A stretch of DNA of 64,000 nucleotides from Stenotrophomonas sp. VV52 (GCF_002893095.1 NZ_PKQQ01000001.1:496001-560000), one strand, 5' to 3'. Counted from the first letter of the stretch, positions 19,282 to 29,490 are shown. Notes: generated by a model from the letters alone, not told the origin. Made by a program: numbers and translations.

Positions 19282-20442
19282 ATGGCCACCAAACCCGCCA
19301 AGCCCAAGGCACCCGCCGCCAAGCCGAAGAGCAAACAGGCCGACGCCGTTCCCGCCGTCGCCGCCCCGGTGCTCTCCGACGTGCGCGCCAAGATCGACCA
19401 CATCGACCGCAGCATCCAGGCGCTGATCGCCGAGCGCGCGCAGTTCGCCCACCAGGTCGGCAAGGCCAAGGGCAAGCTGGCTGCCGCCGTCGACTACTAC
19501 CGCCCCGAGCGCGAGGCGCAGGTGCTGCGCATGGTGGTCGACCGCAACGAAGGCCCGCTCAGCGACGAAGTGCTGGTGCATGTGTTCCGCGAAATCATGT
19601 CGGCCTGCCTGGCCCAGCAGGAGCCGCTGAAGATCGGCTACCTCGGCCCGGAAGGCACCTTCAGCCAGCAGGCCGTGCTCAAGCACTTCGGCCGCTCGGC
19701 GCTGGGCCTGCCGCTGGCCAGCATCGAAGAGGTGTTCCAGGAAGTGGAAGCCGGCAACGCCGATTTCGGCGTGGTGCCGGTGGAAAACTCGGGGCAGGGC
19801 ACCATCCAGATCACCCTGGACATGTTCCTCACCTCCAACCTGAAGATCTGCGGCGAAGTCGAACTGCGCGTGCAGCAGTACCTGATGTCGCGCAGCGGCC
19901 GGCTTGAAGATGTCGAGCGCGTGTACGGCCACCCGCAGTCGTTCATGCAGACCTCCTCGTGGCTGCGCGCCAACCTGCCCAAGGCGGAGAAGGTCCCGGT
20001 CTCCAGCAACGCCGAAGGCGCGCGCCGTGCGCGCAATGCCGACGACGCGGCCGCCATTGGCGGCGAGAGTGCAGGGCACGTGTACGGCCTGAAGAAGGTG
20101 GTCACCAAGCCGATCCAGAACGACGCCGACAACACCACCCGCTTCCTGGTGATCGGCCGCCAGTTCTTCCCGACCTCCGGACACGACCGTACCTCGGTGC
20201 TCGTCTTCATCCACGACAAGCCCGGCGCCCTGTTCGACGTGCTCAGCCCGTTCGCGCGCCACGGCATCAGCATGAACCGCATCGAATCGCGGCCCTCGCA
20301 TAACGCCAAGTGGGAATACGGCTTCTTCATCGACCTGGCCGGCCACATCGACGACGAAGCGATGCAGGCCGCGCTGGCCGAGCTCAAGGCGCACTCGGCA
20401 CAGATCAAGGTGCTGGGTTCCTACCCGGTCGCCGTGCCCTGA
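19282..20442 (+). CDS. pheA: Bifunctional chorismate mutase / prephenate dehydratase (P-protein)
   Basis: A 386-residue enzyme of phenylalanine synthesis. A Lys/Ala/Pro-rich tail of about 30 residues precedes the AroQ-type chorismate mutase domain (about 32-115: VRAKIDHIDRSIQALIAERA). The prephenate dehydratase domain follows (about 118-295: IGYLGPEGTFSQQAV, VPVENSGQGT, NTTRFLVIG). A C-terminal ACT domain contains HDKPGALFDVL and RIESRPS, the phenylalanine-binding signatures for feedback control. It lies between serC and aroA. Confidence 0.96.
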   Translation: MATKPAKPKAPAAKPKSKQADAVPAVAAPVLSDVRAKIDHIDRSIQALIAERAQFAHQVGKAKGKLAAAVDYYRPEREAQVLRMVVDRNEGPLSDEVLVHVFREIMSACLAQQEPLKIGYLGPEGTFSQQAVLKHFGRSALGLPLASIEEVFQEVEAGNADFGVVPVENSGQGTIQITLDMFLTSNLKICGEVELRVQQYLMSRSGRLEDVERVYGHPQSFMQTSSWLRANLPKAEKVPVSSNAEGARRARNADDAAAIGGESAGHVYGLKKVVTKPIQNDADNTTRFLVIGRQFFPTSGHDRTSVLVFIHDKPGALFDVLSPFARHGISMNRIESRPSHNAKWEYGFFIDLAGHIDDEAMQAALAELKAHSAQIKVLGSYPVAVP

Positions 20443-20476
20443 TCCCACTGTTCTTCCGCTTTTACAGGATTCACCG

Positions 20477-21784
20477 ATGACCGCTTCCGCTTCCTGGATC
20501 GCCCGCAAGGGGCAGCCCCTGCAGGGCACCCTGACCATTCCCGGCGACAAGTCCGTTTCGCACCGCGCGGTGATGTTTGCCGCCCTGGCCGACGGCGTTT
20601 CGCACATCGACGGCTTTCTCGAAGGCGAAGACACCCGTGCCACCGCCGCGATCTTCTCGCAGCTGGGCGTGCGCATTGAAACCCCGTCGCCCTCGCAGCG
20701 CATCGTGCACGGCGTCGGCGTGGACGGCCTGCAGGCGCCCAGCGCGCCGCTCGACTGCGGCAATGCCGGCACCGGCATGCGCCTGCTCGCCGGCCTGCTG
20801 GCCGCGCAGCCGTTCGACTCGGTGTTGGTCGGCGACGAGTCGCTCTCCGGCCGCCCGATGCGCCGCGTCACCGGCCCGCTCGCGCAGATGGGCGCGAAGA
20901 TCGACACCGAAGCCGATGGCACCCCGCCGCTGCGCGTGCATGGCGGCCAGCCGCTGCACGGCATCGACTTCGTGTCGCCGGTCGCCAGCGCCCAGGTCAA
21001 ATCGGCCGTACTGCTCGCCGGGCTGTACGCCGAGGGCGAAACCGCCGTGACCGAACCGCACCCGACCCGCGACTACAGCGAACGCATGCTGCGCGCGTTC
21101 GGCGTGGAGATCGAATTCTCGCCCGGCAAGGCCCGCCTGCGCGGCGGCCAGCGCCTGCGCGCCACCGACATCGCCGTGCCCGCCGACTTCTCCTCGGCCG
21201 CCTTCTTCCTGGTCGCCGCCAGCATCATTCCGGGCTCGGAACTGCGCCTGCGTCAGGTGGGCCTCAACCCGCGCCGCACCGGCCTGCTGGCCGCGCTGCG
21301 CCTGATGGGTGCCGACATCCGCGAAGAGAACCACGCCGAGCAGGGCGGGGAGGCGGTCGCCGACCTGGTGGTGCGCCATGCCCCGCTGCACGGCGCGGAG
21401 ATTCCCGAAGCGCTGGTGCCGGACATGATCGACGAGTTCCCCGCATTGTTCGTCGCTGCCGCAGCGGCGCAAGGCAACACCGTGGTGCGTGGCGCCGCCG
21501 AACTGCGGGTCAAGGAATCCGACCGCCTCGCCGCCATGGCCACCGGCCTGCGCAGCCTGGGCGTGCAGGTGGACGAGACCGACGACGGCGCCACCATCCA
21601 CGGCGGCCAGACCTTGGGCAGCGGCACCATCGAAAGCCACGGCGACCACCGGATTGCGATGGCGTTTTCGATTGCCGGGCAGTTGAGCAGTGGCGAAGTG
21701 CGGATCAATGACATTGCCAACGTGGCGACCTCGTTCCCGAATTTCGATGGGATCGCGCGCGGGGCAGGTTTCAATCTGGCTTGA
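20477..21784 (+). CDS. aroA: 3-phosphoshikimate 1-carboxyvinyltransferase (EPSP synthase)
   Basis: A 435-residue enzyme joining shikimate-3-phosphate and PEP in the shikimate pathway. The motifs GDKSVSHRAVM, CGNAGTGMRLLAGLL, EPHPTRDYSERML, VKESDRLAAMATGL and HGDHRIAMAF are all present. The NAGTGMRLLAG segment has Leu where E. coli AroA has Pro101 and resembles class II enzymes, but keeps the Gly that glyphosate-insensitive enzymes replace by Ala. It is the last gene of the serC-pheA-aroA run and ends at a strong bidirectional terminator. Confidence 0.96.
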   Translation: MTASASWIARKGQPLQGTLTIPGDKSVSHRAVMFAALADGVSHIDGFLEGEDTRATAAIFSQLGVRIETPSPSQRIVHGVGVDGLQAPSAPLDCGNAGTGMRLLAGLLAAQPFDSVLVGDESLSGRPMRRVTGPLAQMGAKIDTEADGTPPLRVHGGQPLHGIDFVSPVASAQVKSAVLLAGLYAEGETAVTEPHPTRDYSERMLRAFGVEIEFSPGKARLRGGQRLRATDIAVPADFSSAAFFLVAASIIPGSELRLRQVGLNPRRTGLLAALRLMGADIREENHAEQGGEAVADLVVRHAPLHGAEIPEALVPDMIDEFPALFVAAAAAQGNTVVRGAAELRVKESDRLAAMATGLRSLGVQVDETDDGATIHGGQTLGSGTIESHGDHRIAMAFSIAGQLSSGEVRINDIANVATSFPNFDGIARGAGFNLA

Positions 21785-21791
21785 AAAAAAT

Positions 21792-21817
21792 GGGAGCCGA
21801 CCCTTCGGTCGGCTCCC
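21792..21817. terminator. Bidirectional terminator between aroA and a tonB-like gene
   Basis: An 11-bp stem GGGAGCCGACC/GGTCGGCTCCC closed by a TTCG-type tetraloop region. The AAAAAAA before it on the plus strand gives a U-run for minus-strand transcripts, and the stem serves convergent aroA transcription as well. Confidence 0.8.
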
Positions 21818-21843
21818 CGGCTCCCCCGCCGTTTTCGAATCGC

Positions 21844-22422
21844 TTACCGCTCAGCGGTCTTGAAATCCACCGGCACGCGGACCACGCTCGCCACTGCGCG
21901 ACCGTCCTGCATCGCCGGCTCGAACTTCCAGTCACGCACGGTGGTCAGCACCGCACGGTCCAGATCGCGGTCACGACCGCCACTACGCTGCACGATATTG
22001 GCATCGGTCACCTGGCCACGCGTATCCACGTTGAGGCTGGCAATCACGCTGCCTTCCACACCACTACGCAGCGCCGAACGCGGGTACTCCGGCTTCGCAT
22101 TGCTGCTCAGCGGACGCGCATCGCGATCGCGCACAGCCGGCGCAGCACGTCGCTGGGTGGTGGCCGGAGCCGCCTGGCGCGTAGCGGGTGCCGGGGTAGC
22201 AGCAACCGGCGTCTCGGTAGCCGGCAGCATGCGCTCGCCAACCGGCGCCGTTGCCGTGTCATCCGGGCTGGCGTAACGCAGCCAGACCAACGCCGCAGCG
22301 AACATCGCAACAATCAGCGCAATCCACAACACCGGCGAAGTACGCCGACGCTCGGACGCATCAATGACGTCGCGCTGGTGCTGCGGCGAAGCGGGCATCT
22401 CATGGGTATGGGTAACACTCAT
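21844..22422 (-). CDS. TonB-like energy transducer (short)
   Basis: A 192-residue protein with one transmembrane helix (VLWIALIVAMFAAALVWLRY, about residues 31-50), an Ala/Pro/Thr-rich periplasmic linker and a C-terminal TonB domain (about 105-192: PEYPRSALRSGVEGSVIASL, VQRSGGRDRDLDRAVLTTV, WKFEPAM). There are no exbB/exbD genes beside it. A similar but distinct TonB-like gene follows on the same strand upstream, so this may be one of several TonB paralogues that serve particular receptors, or a protein with another periplasmic role. Confidence 0.85.
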   Translation of the reverse strand: MSVTHTHEMPASPQHQRDVIDASERRRTSPVLWIALIVAMFAAALVWLRYASPDDTATAPVGERMLPATETPVAATPAPATRQAAPATTQRRAAPAVRDRDARPLSSNAKPEYPRSALRSGVEGSVIASLNVDTRGQVTDANIVQRSGGRDRDLDRAVLTTVRDWKFEPAMQDGRAVASVVRVPVDFKTAER

Positions 22423-22569
22423 GGTGAACTCCTGGTGTCGATGTGACGACGCCAGTGTTGCCCGGGTCCAGTTGAAGATGTGTCACCGACGCGTCAACGC
22501 CGCGACTGCATTCCCGTCGGGGTTCATCATCATGAGTCACGCCTATACGCAGGCGTGACGCGGCCGTGA

Positions 22570-23202
22570 TTACTGCGTTTTGAAATCGAACGGCACTTCG
22601 ATGCTGCCCTGTACCGGCTGGCCATTGGCCTGCGCCGGCAGGAAGCGCCAGCGGCGCACCGCATCGGTGGCGGCGCGATCCAGATCGCGCGAGCCGCTGC
22701 GCTGGATGACGGTCACGTCCATCGGCACCCCGCTGGGGTCCACGTCCACGCGTACCACCACGCTGCCTTCCACGCCATTGCGCAGTGCGGACGGCGGGTA
22801 GGTCGGCGGCGGCGACTGCTCGGCAATCGGCTGCGGGCGGTCGCCGGCGGCCATCGCCACCGGCGCGGCCTCCGGCGCGGGAGCCGGCGCAGCGGCGGGC
22901 GGCGGGGGCGGGGCGGTTTCGACCAGCTGCGGCCGTTCCTCGTCCACCGGCACCGGCTTGGCATCGGGCATGTCGCTGGACCCGGCCGCGGCCGCCAGCG
23001 GCTCGGGCAGGGGCTCCACCTCCGCCACCTCCTGCGGGGTCTGGGCGGGCCCGGCCTTGTAGAAGTCGTTGTTGCGGCTGCTCAGCCATACCACCAGGAA
23101 CAGCAGCACGCCCACGCCAAAGGCGATGGCGGAGATGAAAAGGCTGCGGCGGGGCAGCTGGAAGGTGATGTTCTTGCCAGACGAGGAACGGGAAGCGGAC
23201 AT
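22570..23202 (-). CDS. TonB-like energy transducer with proline-rich linker
   Basis: A 210-residue protein with a transmembrane helix near residues 22-41 (SAIAFGVGVLLFLVVWLSS), a long Pro/Ala/Glu-rich linker (PPPPPAAAPAPAPEAAPVA) able to span the periplasm, and a TonB C-terminal domain (about 125-210: PTYPPSALRNGVEGSVVVRV, VIQRSGSRDLDRAATDAV, FDFKTQ). The ATG at 23202 is chosen because a long upstream extension lacks coding character. It shares its C-terminal pattern with the next gene downstream, suggesting a duplication. Confidence 0.85.
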   Translation of the reverse strand: MSASRSSSGKNITFQLPRRSLFISAIAFGVGVLLFLVVWLSSRNNDFYKAGPAQTPQEVAEVEPLPEPLAAAAGSSDMPDAKPVPVDEERPQLVETAPPPPPAAAPAPAPEAAPVAMAAGDRPQPIAEQSPPPTYPPSALRNGVEGSVVVRVDVDPSGVPMDVTVIQRSGSRDLDRAATDAVRRWRFLPAQANGQPVQGSIEVPFDFKTQ

Positions 23203-23248
23203 GAGCCATACCAAGGTGAACCCCCCGATTCTGCCACGGCGGGAATGA

Positions 23249-24598
<1,350 letters not shown>

Positions 24599-24614
24599 GC
24601 GCAGTCACGAAGAA

Positions 24615-24635
24615 CCCGCCGAAAGGCGGGTTTTT
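24615..24635 (+). terminator. serS terminator
   Basis: CCCGCC-GAAA-GGCGGG stem-loop followed by TTTTT, 16 bases after the serS stop. Confidence 0.85.
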
Positions 24636-24636
24636 C

Positions 24637-24712
24637 GTAGCGCCGGGCTCTGCCCGGCAAGGGCCACCGACCAATCCATCCGCCACCCGGTAGAGCCACG
24701 CCCTGCGTGGCT
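24637..24712 (+). repeat. Two SMAG-type REP units, same orientation
   Basis: 24637-24659 (GTAG then stem GCCGGGC/GCCCGGC) starts one base after the serS terminator U-run, and 24690-24712 (GTAG then AGCCACG/CGTGGCT stem) follows 30 bases later. They are different stem classes of the same GTAG-headed family. Confidence 0.82.
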
Positions 24713-24719
24713 GCGCGGG

Positions 24720-26225
24720 TCATCGGATGTCGACAAACAACATCCGGATGCGGTCCTGACGGCACTCCAAGGTGCCGCCGTATGACAGCGTACGCCCGCT
24801 GAGCCGCTCGACTGCCAATGCACAGGTTTCCTCCGACAGCCGCTGACCATTCTCCACCAGCTCGACCACTACCAAAATGCCGTCGATTCCACTCCGACGC
24901 CCGCAACGCGCCTTGATGCGAAGCACGCTTGTCTCATTCTGCAGCAACAGATAAACGGTCTCGGTCACCGTGCGATACGCGGCCAACTGCATCGCCACCG
25001 GCAATCGACAAGGATCCCCGGTCAAATGAGGCGCAGCCAGCCGACCCGTGCTCGCCCAAGGCTCGCTGATCCCGCCCGCCTGCAAAGCAAGATACAAGCC
25101 CACATGTTCCAGAACCGCGGGATAGACCATGCTCGACTGCTCGCGGAACTTTCGGGAGTAAAGACCCGCTGTGTTGACGAGGCAGCGCGCAGCATCCGGA
25201 TGCCCCTGCTGCTTCAGCCAGTCCGCAGTTTCGCTAAGGTACCGATCGATGCCATCTCCAATCCGATTGATGTCCAAGGCCCTCATCCGAAGTTGCGACT
25301 CACCAGTCGCTTCCGAGGTTCTGGCCAGCGAGATTGCTTGCCTTCGCTCGATGAGCCGCGTTACCGAACGGTCGTGGTAATGGCTGATGGAGGCGCCAAG
25401 GGCAACCAGCGAGACTGCAATCACAGCGAACGACTGTTGAGTAGTGAACATGGCGAGGTCGAAAGATGCGGGGAGCCCCGTGCTGGTGATCGACAGACCG
25501 ATGGACAAGCTCATGAGCGGCAAGCTGACGGCAGCCCCCCACCAGCCGTGGCGACGCGTCAACGTGATCGCGGGAAGCGCCATCGCGAGATGCATGGCAG
25601 ATGTGGTCGCGGCGTAATGAGAGGGGATCCGTATGGAACAGAATCCGAGTACGAGAAGTGCCGTCAAGGCCGAATAGGTAGTACTGGAGCGGTTGTGCCA
25701 CCCCTGGTCAGTGTTTCGTCGCGTCCATAGCAATGCCAGAGGGGTCAGGGTCAGGATGCCCATGAAGTCCCCGAGAACGTAGCGAACGGCCCTCGTGGCA
25801 AAAGGAATGCTGGGTGGCGCGGGCCAAAGCAGCTGCGCCGTGGTCAGGTTCAGAAACGTAACGACCACGGCCGCGCAGCTTGCCACTGACAGTAGCCAGA
25901 TTTCCGGCGCGCGAGTGAGCACCCCTCGATGTGCAGCTGCAATTGCCATCACGGCTGGCATCAGTAGCGCGGAGCCAAGGACAACCCATGGCAACCCATG
26001 GCTCTCTATCAGTGGGTAGCGCAGAACTGCAAAGTAGGCGTACTCGCCCAGTAGCAGATAAGGCCAAAGACGGCGTGGGCAGAGCAGCAATGCAGAGACG
26101 CGAACGCCAGCGCCGAGATAGAGCTGATCGACCGAGATCTGACGAGTGCCCCAGCAAGCAAGGGCATACAGCGCAGCAACCAATAGTCCATCCGGATGCA
26201 GGCGCATGTGCAGCTTCAGCTGCAT
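24720..26225 (-). CDS. MASE1-domain membrane sensor with degenerate histidine-kinase-like C-terminus
   Basis: A protein of about 501 residues. Eight or so transmembrane helices in residues 10-290 form a MASE1-type sensor (GAGVRVSALLL, FMGILTLTPLALLW). The cytoplasmic part has a helical segment (RTSEATGESQLRMRALDINR) in the position of a dimerisation helix but without a phosphorylatable His, and an ATPase-like region (AMQLAAYRTVTETVYLLLQN) in which the expected N-box is not clear. It may sense or scaffold rather than phosphorylate. The start at 26225 is preferred because GGAAG precedes it; a frame to 26480 would add 85 residues of poor coding character. No receiver gene adjoins it. Confidence 0.65.
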   Translation of the reverse strand: MQLKLHMRLHPDGLLVAALYALACWGTRQISVDQLYLGAGVRVSALLLCPRRLWPYLLLGEYAYFAVLRYPLIESHGLPWVVLGSALLMPAVMAIAAAHRGVLTRAPEIWLLSVASCAAVVVTFLNLTTAQLLWPAPPSIPFATRAVRYVLGDFMGILTLTPLALLWTRRNTDQGWHNRSSTTYSALTALLVLGFCSIRIPSHYAATTSAMHLAMALPAITLTRRHGWWGAAVSLPLMSLSIGLSITSTGLPASFDLAMFTTQQSFAVIAVSLVALGASISHYHDRSVTRLIERRQAISLARTSEATGESQLRMRALDINRIGDGIDRYLSETADWLKQQGHPDAARCLVNTAGLYSRKFREQSSMVYPAVLEHVGLYLALQAGGISEPWASTGRLAAPHLTGDPCRLPVAMQLAAYRTVTETVYLLLQNETSVLRIKARCGRRSGIDGILVVVELVENGQRLSEETCALAVERLSGRTLSYGGTLECRQDRIRMLFVDIR

Positions 26226-26721
26226 TCCATGCTTCCACCACTTGAGTAGCAAGTTCCACCTCACATTCAGTGCGCGCCATACCGATGGCTGACCAACCGC
26301 TTCGCCGGGAAAGTAGGCGTCGCGCGGGACGCATGCAATTGGCTGGAGGCACTTTAAGAATCGATTGATTTCGAGCTCTTGGCTGCAAACTGGGATGCAG
26401 ATCACCAGGAATGATGGATGGGTTGCCCTCAAGTGTGGTCTAGGCGACTCACAGTGTTGCTTTCTGCCGCATTGGCGCATGTGGCCATCTGACGGATACG
26501 AACCGGCTTGGGAGTGAAGTCATGCGGCCCGCTCGCGTTGCATGAGGGCAAGCGCGTCAACGCAGGGGCGCAGTTCTACTTGAGCCAGAATCCTTGGCAG
26601 CGCTGGGGTTGCGCCACGTTGCGGAGCCTTGCTGCATTCAGTATGTGACCTCGGTCCGATACCGGTGGTTCGCATATGGACAATCGCACCCGCTTCACCC
26701 ACTGACCTAAGGAAAGATGCA
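26226..26721. other. Gene-free stretch, no recognised element
   Basis: About 495 bases of lower GC between the MASE1 gene and the OB-fold gene, containing both divergent promoters. The open frames here are short and overlapping and none has a ribosome-binding site plus a protein-like composition. No repeat or RNA structure was recognised. Confidence 0.5.
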
Positions 26722-27408
26722 TTGAACGCAACACACTCGTCGGGCGCCCAGCCCAACACTGCAGGGAAAGCGGCCTGGATTCTCCTGGCCATCGCATGGC
26801 TCTGCTTCCTGCTGCCGATTCCCGGTAGCGGCGTCTTCATTGGCTGGCCGGTCAATCTGGTCGCCTTCATCCTCGCCATCGTCGCCATGTCCAAGGGCGG
26901 CACCCGCAAGGGCGTGATCCAGCTCCTGCTCTCGCTCGTTGCTTCGCCGGTGGTCTACTTCATTGGCACCATGTTGTTCGTGGGTGCGGTCGCAGCAAGC
27001 GCCGAACAGACCGCAGCAAACTCGGAAAGGGCTGCAGCGGGCGCGAATGCTGCGGCCACGGAAGCCGCGATGCAGCAGGCCAAGGCGGAAGCCGCGCCAG
27101 TCGAGCGCATCGAAATCACCGCCACCGAGCTGTACAACGACTACAAGGCCAATGAAATCACCGCCAATGCCCGTTACAGGGGCAAGCCGCTGCTGATCAC
27201 TGGCACCGTCAGCGCCATCCAGTCGGACTTCAGGGACAAACCCCTCATCCAGTTGGCGGCAGGCGACTTCGTCACCGTGAGCATTTCCGGTCTGTCGCTG
27301 GAAGAGGCGAGCGAGCTCAGCAAGGGCTCCCGCATCAAGGCCGCCTGTACGGGCAACGGCGAAGTGCTCTCGTTCCCGGCCACCCGCGACTGCAAACTGC
27401 AGGACTGA
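26722..27408 (+). CDS. Membrane protein with OB-fold (tRNA_anti-like) domain
   Basis: A 228-residue protein. Two transmembrane helices at the N-terminus (AWILLAIAWLCFLLPI; FIGWPVNLVAFILAIVAM) and a third at about residues 71-93 (VIQLLLSLVASPVVYFIGTM) are followed by an Ala-rich helical linker. A C-terminal OB-fold domain of the tRNA_anti-like kind spans about residues 130-228 (ITATELYNDYKANEITANAR, YRGKPLLITGTVSAI, GDFVTVSISGL). The function of this family is unknown; the domain may bind nucleic acid or another ligand. The start is a TTG, with AAGGAAA seven bases before it; other starts are possible upstream. Confidence 0.7.
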   Translation: MNATHSSGAQPNTAGKAAWILLAIAWLCFLLPIPGSGVFIGWPVNLVAFILAIVAMSKGGTRKGVIQLLLSLVASPVVYFIGTMLFVGAVAASAEQTAANSERAAAGANAAATEAAMQQAKAEAAPVERIEITATELYNDYKANEITANARYRGKPLLITGTVSAIQSDFRDKPLIQLAAGDFVTVSISGLSLEEASELSKGSRIKAACTGNGEVLSFPATRDCKLQD

Positions 27409-27423
27409 CACCGTAGAAAAGAA

Positions 27424-27449
27424 AGCGGCCCCGCAAAAGCGGGGCCGCT
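27424..27449. terminator. Convergent terminator (OB-fold gene / azoR)
   Basis: An 11-bp stem AGCGGCCCCGC/GCGGGGCCGCT with an AAAA loop. On the minus strand it is followed by TTTCTTTTC, so it mainly ends azoR transcription; it also lies just after the OB-fold gene. Confidence 0.8.
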
Positions 27450-27526
27450 GGATGGGCCGGATGGGGGAGGGGATCTCCGGCCCGGGCAGGGCGTCCGACG
27501 AGGACTCAACGCCTGCCCTGGAACAC

Positions 27527-28114
27527 TCAGGCTTCGGCCAGCTCTTCGAACTCGGCCGCCGGCAGGCTGGCCAGCGCGGCCGCAATGGCCTCTTCGCGAT
27601 AGGTCGGCGAGTAGGCAATACCTTCAGCGCGCACGAACTCCACGTTGTCGATGCCCATGAAGGCGAACACCTGGCGCAGGAACGGCTCCTGGAAGTCGGC
27701 CGGCGAATCGGTGTAGATGCCGCCACGCGAGCTGGCGATGATCACGCGCTTGCCACCGGCCAGGCCCACCGGGCCATTCTCGGTGTACTTGAAGGTGCGC
27801 CCGGCCACCGCCACGCGGTCGATCCACGCCTTCAGCGTTGAGGGGATGCTGAAGTTGTACATCGGCGCGCCGATCACGATCACGTCCGCCGCCAGGAACT
27901 GCTGCATCACGTCTTCGGCTTCGGTCGCCTCGGCCGCATCGGCCTGGGCCAGCGAACCACTACTCAAATGGGGAATGGGATTACGATCAAGATCGCGGTA
28001 GGTTACGTCGAGGTGCTCAACGGTCTCATTGAACCGTGCGACGACGGCCGCGGACAGCTGGCGGGAAACCGAGTTGTCGCCCAGCACGCTGGCATCAATG
28101 TGAAGAAGCTTCAT
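27527..28114 (-). CDS. azoR: FMN-dependent NADH:quinone/azo oxidoreductase
   Basis: A 195-residue flavodoxin-fold enzyme of the AzoR family, which reduces quinones and azo compounds with NADH. The family pattern is clear: MKLLHIDASVLGDNSVSRQL (FMN phosphate loop), GAPMYNFSIPSTLKAWIDRV (FMN isoalloxazine site) and ASSRGGIY. It is divergent from a LysR-type regulator across 124 bases, the usual layout for a LysR-controlled azoreductase. It ends near the terminator at 27424-27449. Confidence 0.93.
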   Translation of the reverse strand: MKLLHIDASVLGDNSVSRQLSAAVVARFNETVEHLDVTYRDLDRNPIPHLSSGSLAQADAAEATEAEDVMQQFLAADVIVIGAPMYNFSIPSTLKAWIDRVAVAGRTFKYTENGPVGLAGGKRVIIASSRGGIYTDSPADFQEPFLRQVFAFMGIDNVEFVRAEGIAYSPTYREEAIAAALASLPAAEFEELAEA

Positions 28115-28238
28115 GGCAATCACCTGTATCCGGGGAAGGGCGGTCAAGGCGCCGCCGACGGAGAGCAGGTTAGGTTGTTGCGTCGCTGGGATAAAGGTGG
28201 TTGAATACCACGTATTGTTCTATATCTGGAACTTCGGT

Positions 28239-29231
28239 ATGCACGACCTCAACGACCTTTACTACTTTGCCATGGTGGTGGATCACGGCGGCTTCGCTGC
28301 GGCCGAACGCGCCCTGGGCATCCCCAAATCCCGCCTGAGCCGGCGCATCAGCCAGCTTGAAACCGACCTCGGCGTGCGCCTGCTGCAGCGCTCCACGCGC
28401 CGCTTCGCGGTCACCGACGTCGGCACCAGCGTGCACCGCCACGCGCAGACCATGCTCGCCGAAGCGCAGGCCGCCCGCGAAGTGGTGGACCGGCTCAGCG
28501 CCGAACCGCGTGGCCTGGTCCGCGCCAGCGTGCCGGTCTCCCTGGCCCAGATGCAGCTGCCCAAGCTGCTGCCCAAGTTCCTGGCCCAGTACCCCAAGGT
28601 GCGCCTGCAGCTGAACATCAGCAACCGCCGCGTCGACATCATCAATGAAGGCTATGACGTCGCCCTGCGCGTGCGCTCGCGGCTGGACGACGACGGCAGC
28701 CTGGTCATGCGCAGCTTCGGCCAGGTGCAGGAACTGCTGGTCGCCAGCCCGAAATACCTGGACCGCGCCGGCCGCCCGAAAGACCCGGACGAACTGGCCA
28801 ACCACGTCACCCTGAGCATCAGCGAAGACGAAGCCCGCCAGCGCTGGGAACTGCACGGCCCGGAAGGCGCGGTGCGCCGTGTCGACCTGCAGCCGCGCGT
28901 GGCCGGATTCGACTTCCCGCTGCTGCAGAGCATGGTCAAGGATGGCTTCGGCATCACCATGCTGCCCGAGACCGTCTGCGCCGACGCCGTGCGCAGCGGC
29001 GAGCTGGAAGTAGTGCTGCCGGAATGGTCGCTGCCGCAGGGCATCTGCCACGCCGTGTTCGCCTCCCGCCGCGGCCTGCTGCCGGCGGTGCGGGTGTTCA
29101 TCGACTTCCTGGCCGAACACCTGCCGCCGCAGCTTGAGGCCTCGCGCCTGGACTGCGGTGGGGCGTGCGAACGGGCCAAGGAGAAGATCCGGGCGAGTGC
29201 GCTGGGGGCGTTGGCGGTGGATGCGGGCTGA
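28239..29231 (+). CDS. LysR-family transcriptional regulator, probable controller of azoR
   Basis: A 330-residue regulator with the N-terminal winged helix-turn-helix (residues 1-60: DLYYFAMVVDHGGFAAAERA, IPKSRLSRRISQLE) and a substrate-binding-type effector domain from about 90 to 295. It is divergent from azoR, so by the LysR convention it probably binds in the shared 124-bp gap and responds to a quinone or other electrophile. The ATG at 28239 is used because it begins the helix-turn-helix at the usual place. Confidence 0.88.
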   Translation: MHDLNDLYYFAMVVDHGGFAAAERALGIPKSRLSRRISQLETDLGVRLLQRSTRRFAVTDVGTSVHRHAQTMLAEAQAAREVVDRLSAEPRGLVRASVPVSLAQMQLPKLLPKFLAQYPKVRLQLNISNRRVDIINEGYDVALRVRSRLDDDGSLVMRSFGQVQELLVASPKYLDRAGRPKDPDELANHVTLSISEDEARQRWELHGPEGAVRRVDLQPRVAGFDFPLLQSMVKDGFGITMLPETVCADAVRSGELEVVLPEWSLPQGICHAVFASRRGLLPAVRVFIDFLAEHLPPQLEASRLDCGGACERAKEKIRASALGALAVDAG

Positions 29232-29312
29232 GGCCCAGTCGTACCCGGCCTTGGGGAAACCCCGTTGGCCATGCGAGAATACGCGCCCGGCTTCGGCCGG
29301 CGCACGACACCC

Positions 29313-29402
29313 GGAGAGATGGCCGAGCGGTTTAAGGCACCGGTCTTGAAAACCGGCGAAGGGTCATTCCTTCCGTGGGTTCGAATCCCACTCTCTCCGC
29401 CA
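29313..29402 (+). tRNA. tRNA-Ser (anticodon UGA)
   Basis: A 90-base class II tRNA with acceptor arms GGAGAGA/TCTCTCC, an A-box-like TGGCCGAGCGG, anticodon stem CCGGT/ACCGG with loop CTTGAAA (anticodon TGA at 29347-29349), a long variable arm (AAGGGTCATTCCTT) and the T-arm GTTCGAATC. The CCA end is encoded (29400-29402). Confidence 0.97.
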
Positions 29403-29405
29403 GAT

Positions 29406-29437
29406 ACGCAAAGCGCCCCGAAAGGGGCGTTTTGCGT
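29406..29437 (+). terminator. Terminator after tRNA-Ser
   Basis: A 14-bp stem (ACGCAAAGCGCCCC paired with GGGGCGTTTTGCGT, one G-U) around a GAAA tetraloop, starting four bases after the tRNA. Confidence 0.8.
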
Positions 29438-29467
29438 TTGAGAAAGGGCAATGTGCGTCGCGCCCTG

Positions 29468-29490
29468 GTAGAGCCACGACCTGCGTGGCT
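29468..29490 (+). repeat. SMAG-type REP unit
   Basis: GTAG head and AGCCACG/CGTGGCT stem, nearly identical to the unit at 24690-24712. It lies between the tRNA terminator and a membrane-protein gene. Confidence 0.82.

Noticed and set aside
18118..21000. A 960-codon open frame on the minus strand across serC, pheA and aroA
   Set aside because: It crosses three certain genes and encodes nothing recognisable.
26520..26909. A 129-codon minus-strand frame over the OB-fold gene start
   Set aside because: It overlaps the transmembrane-coding start of the OB-fold gene and has no ribosome site or recognisable motif.
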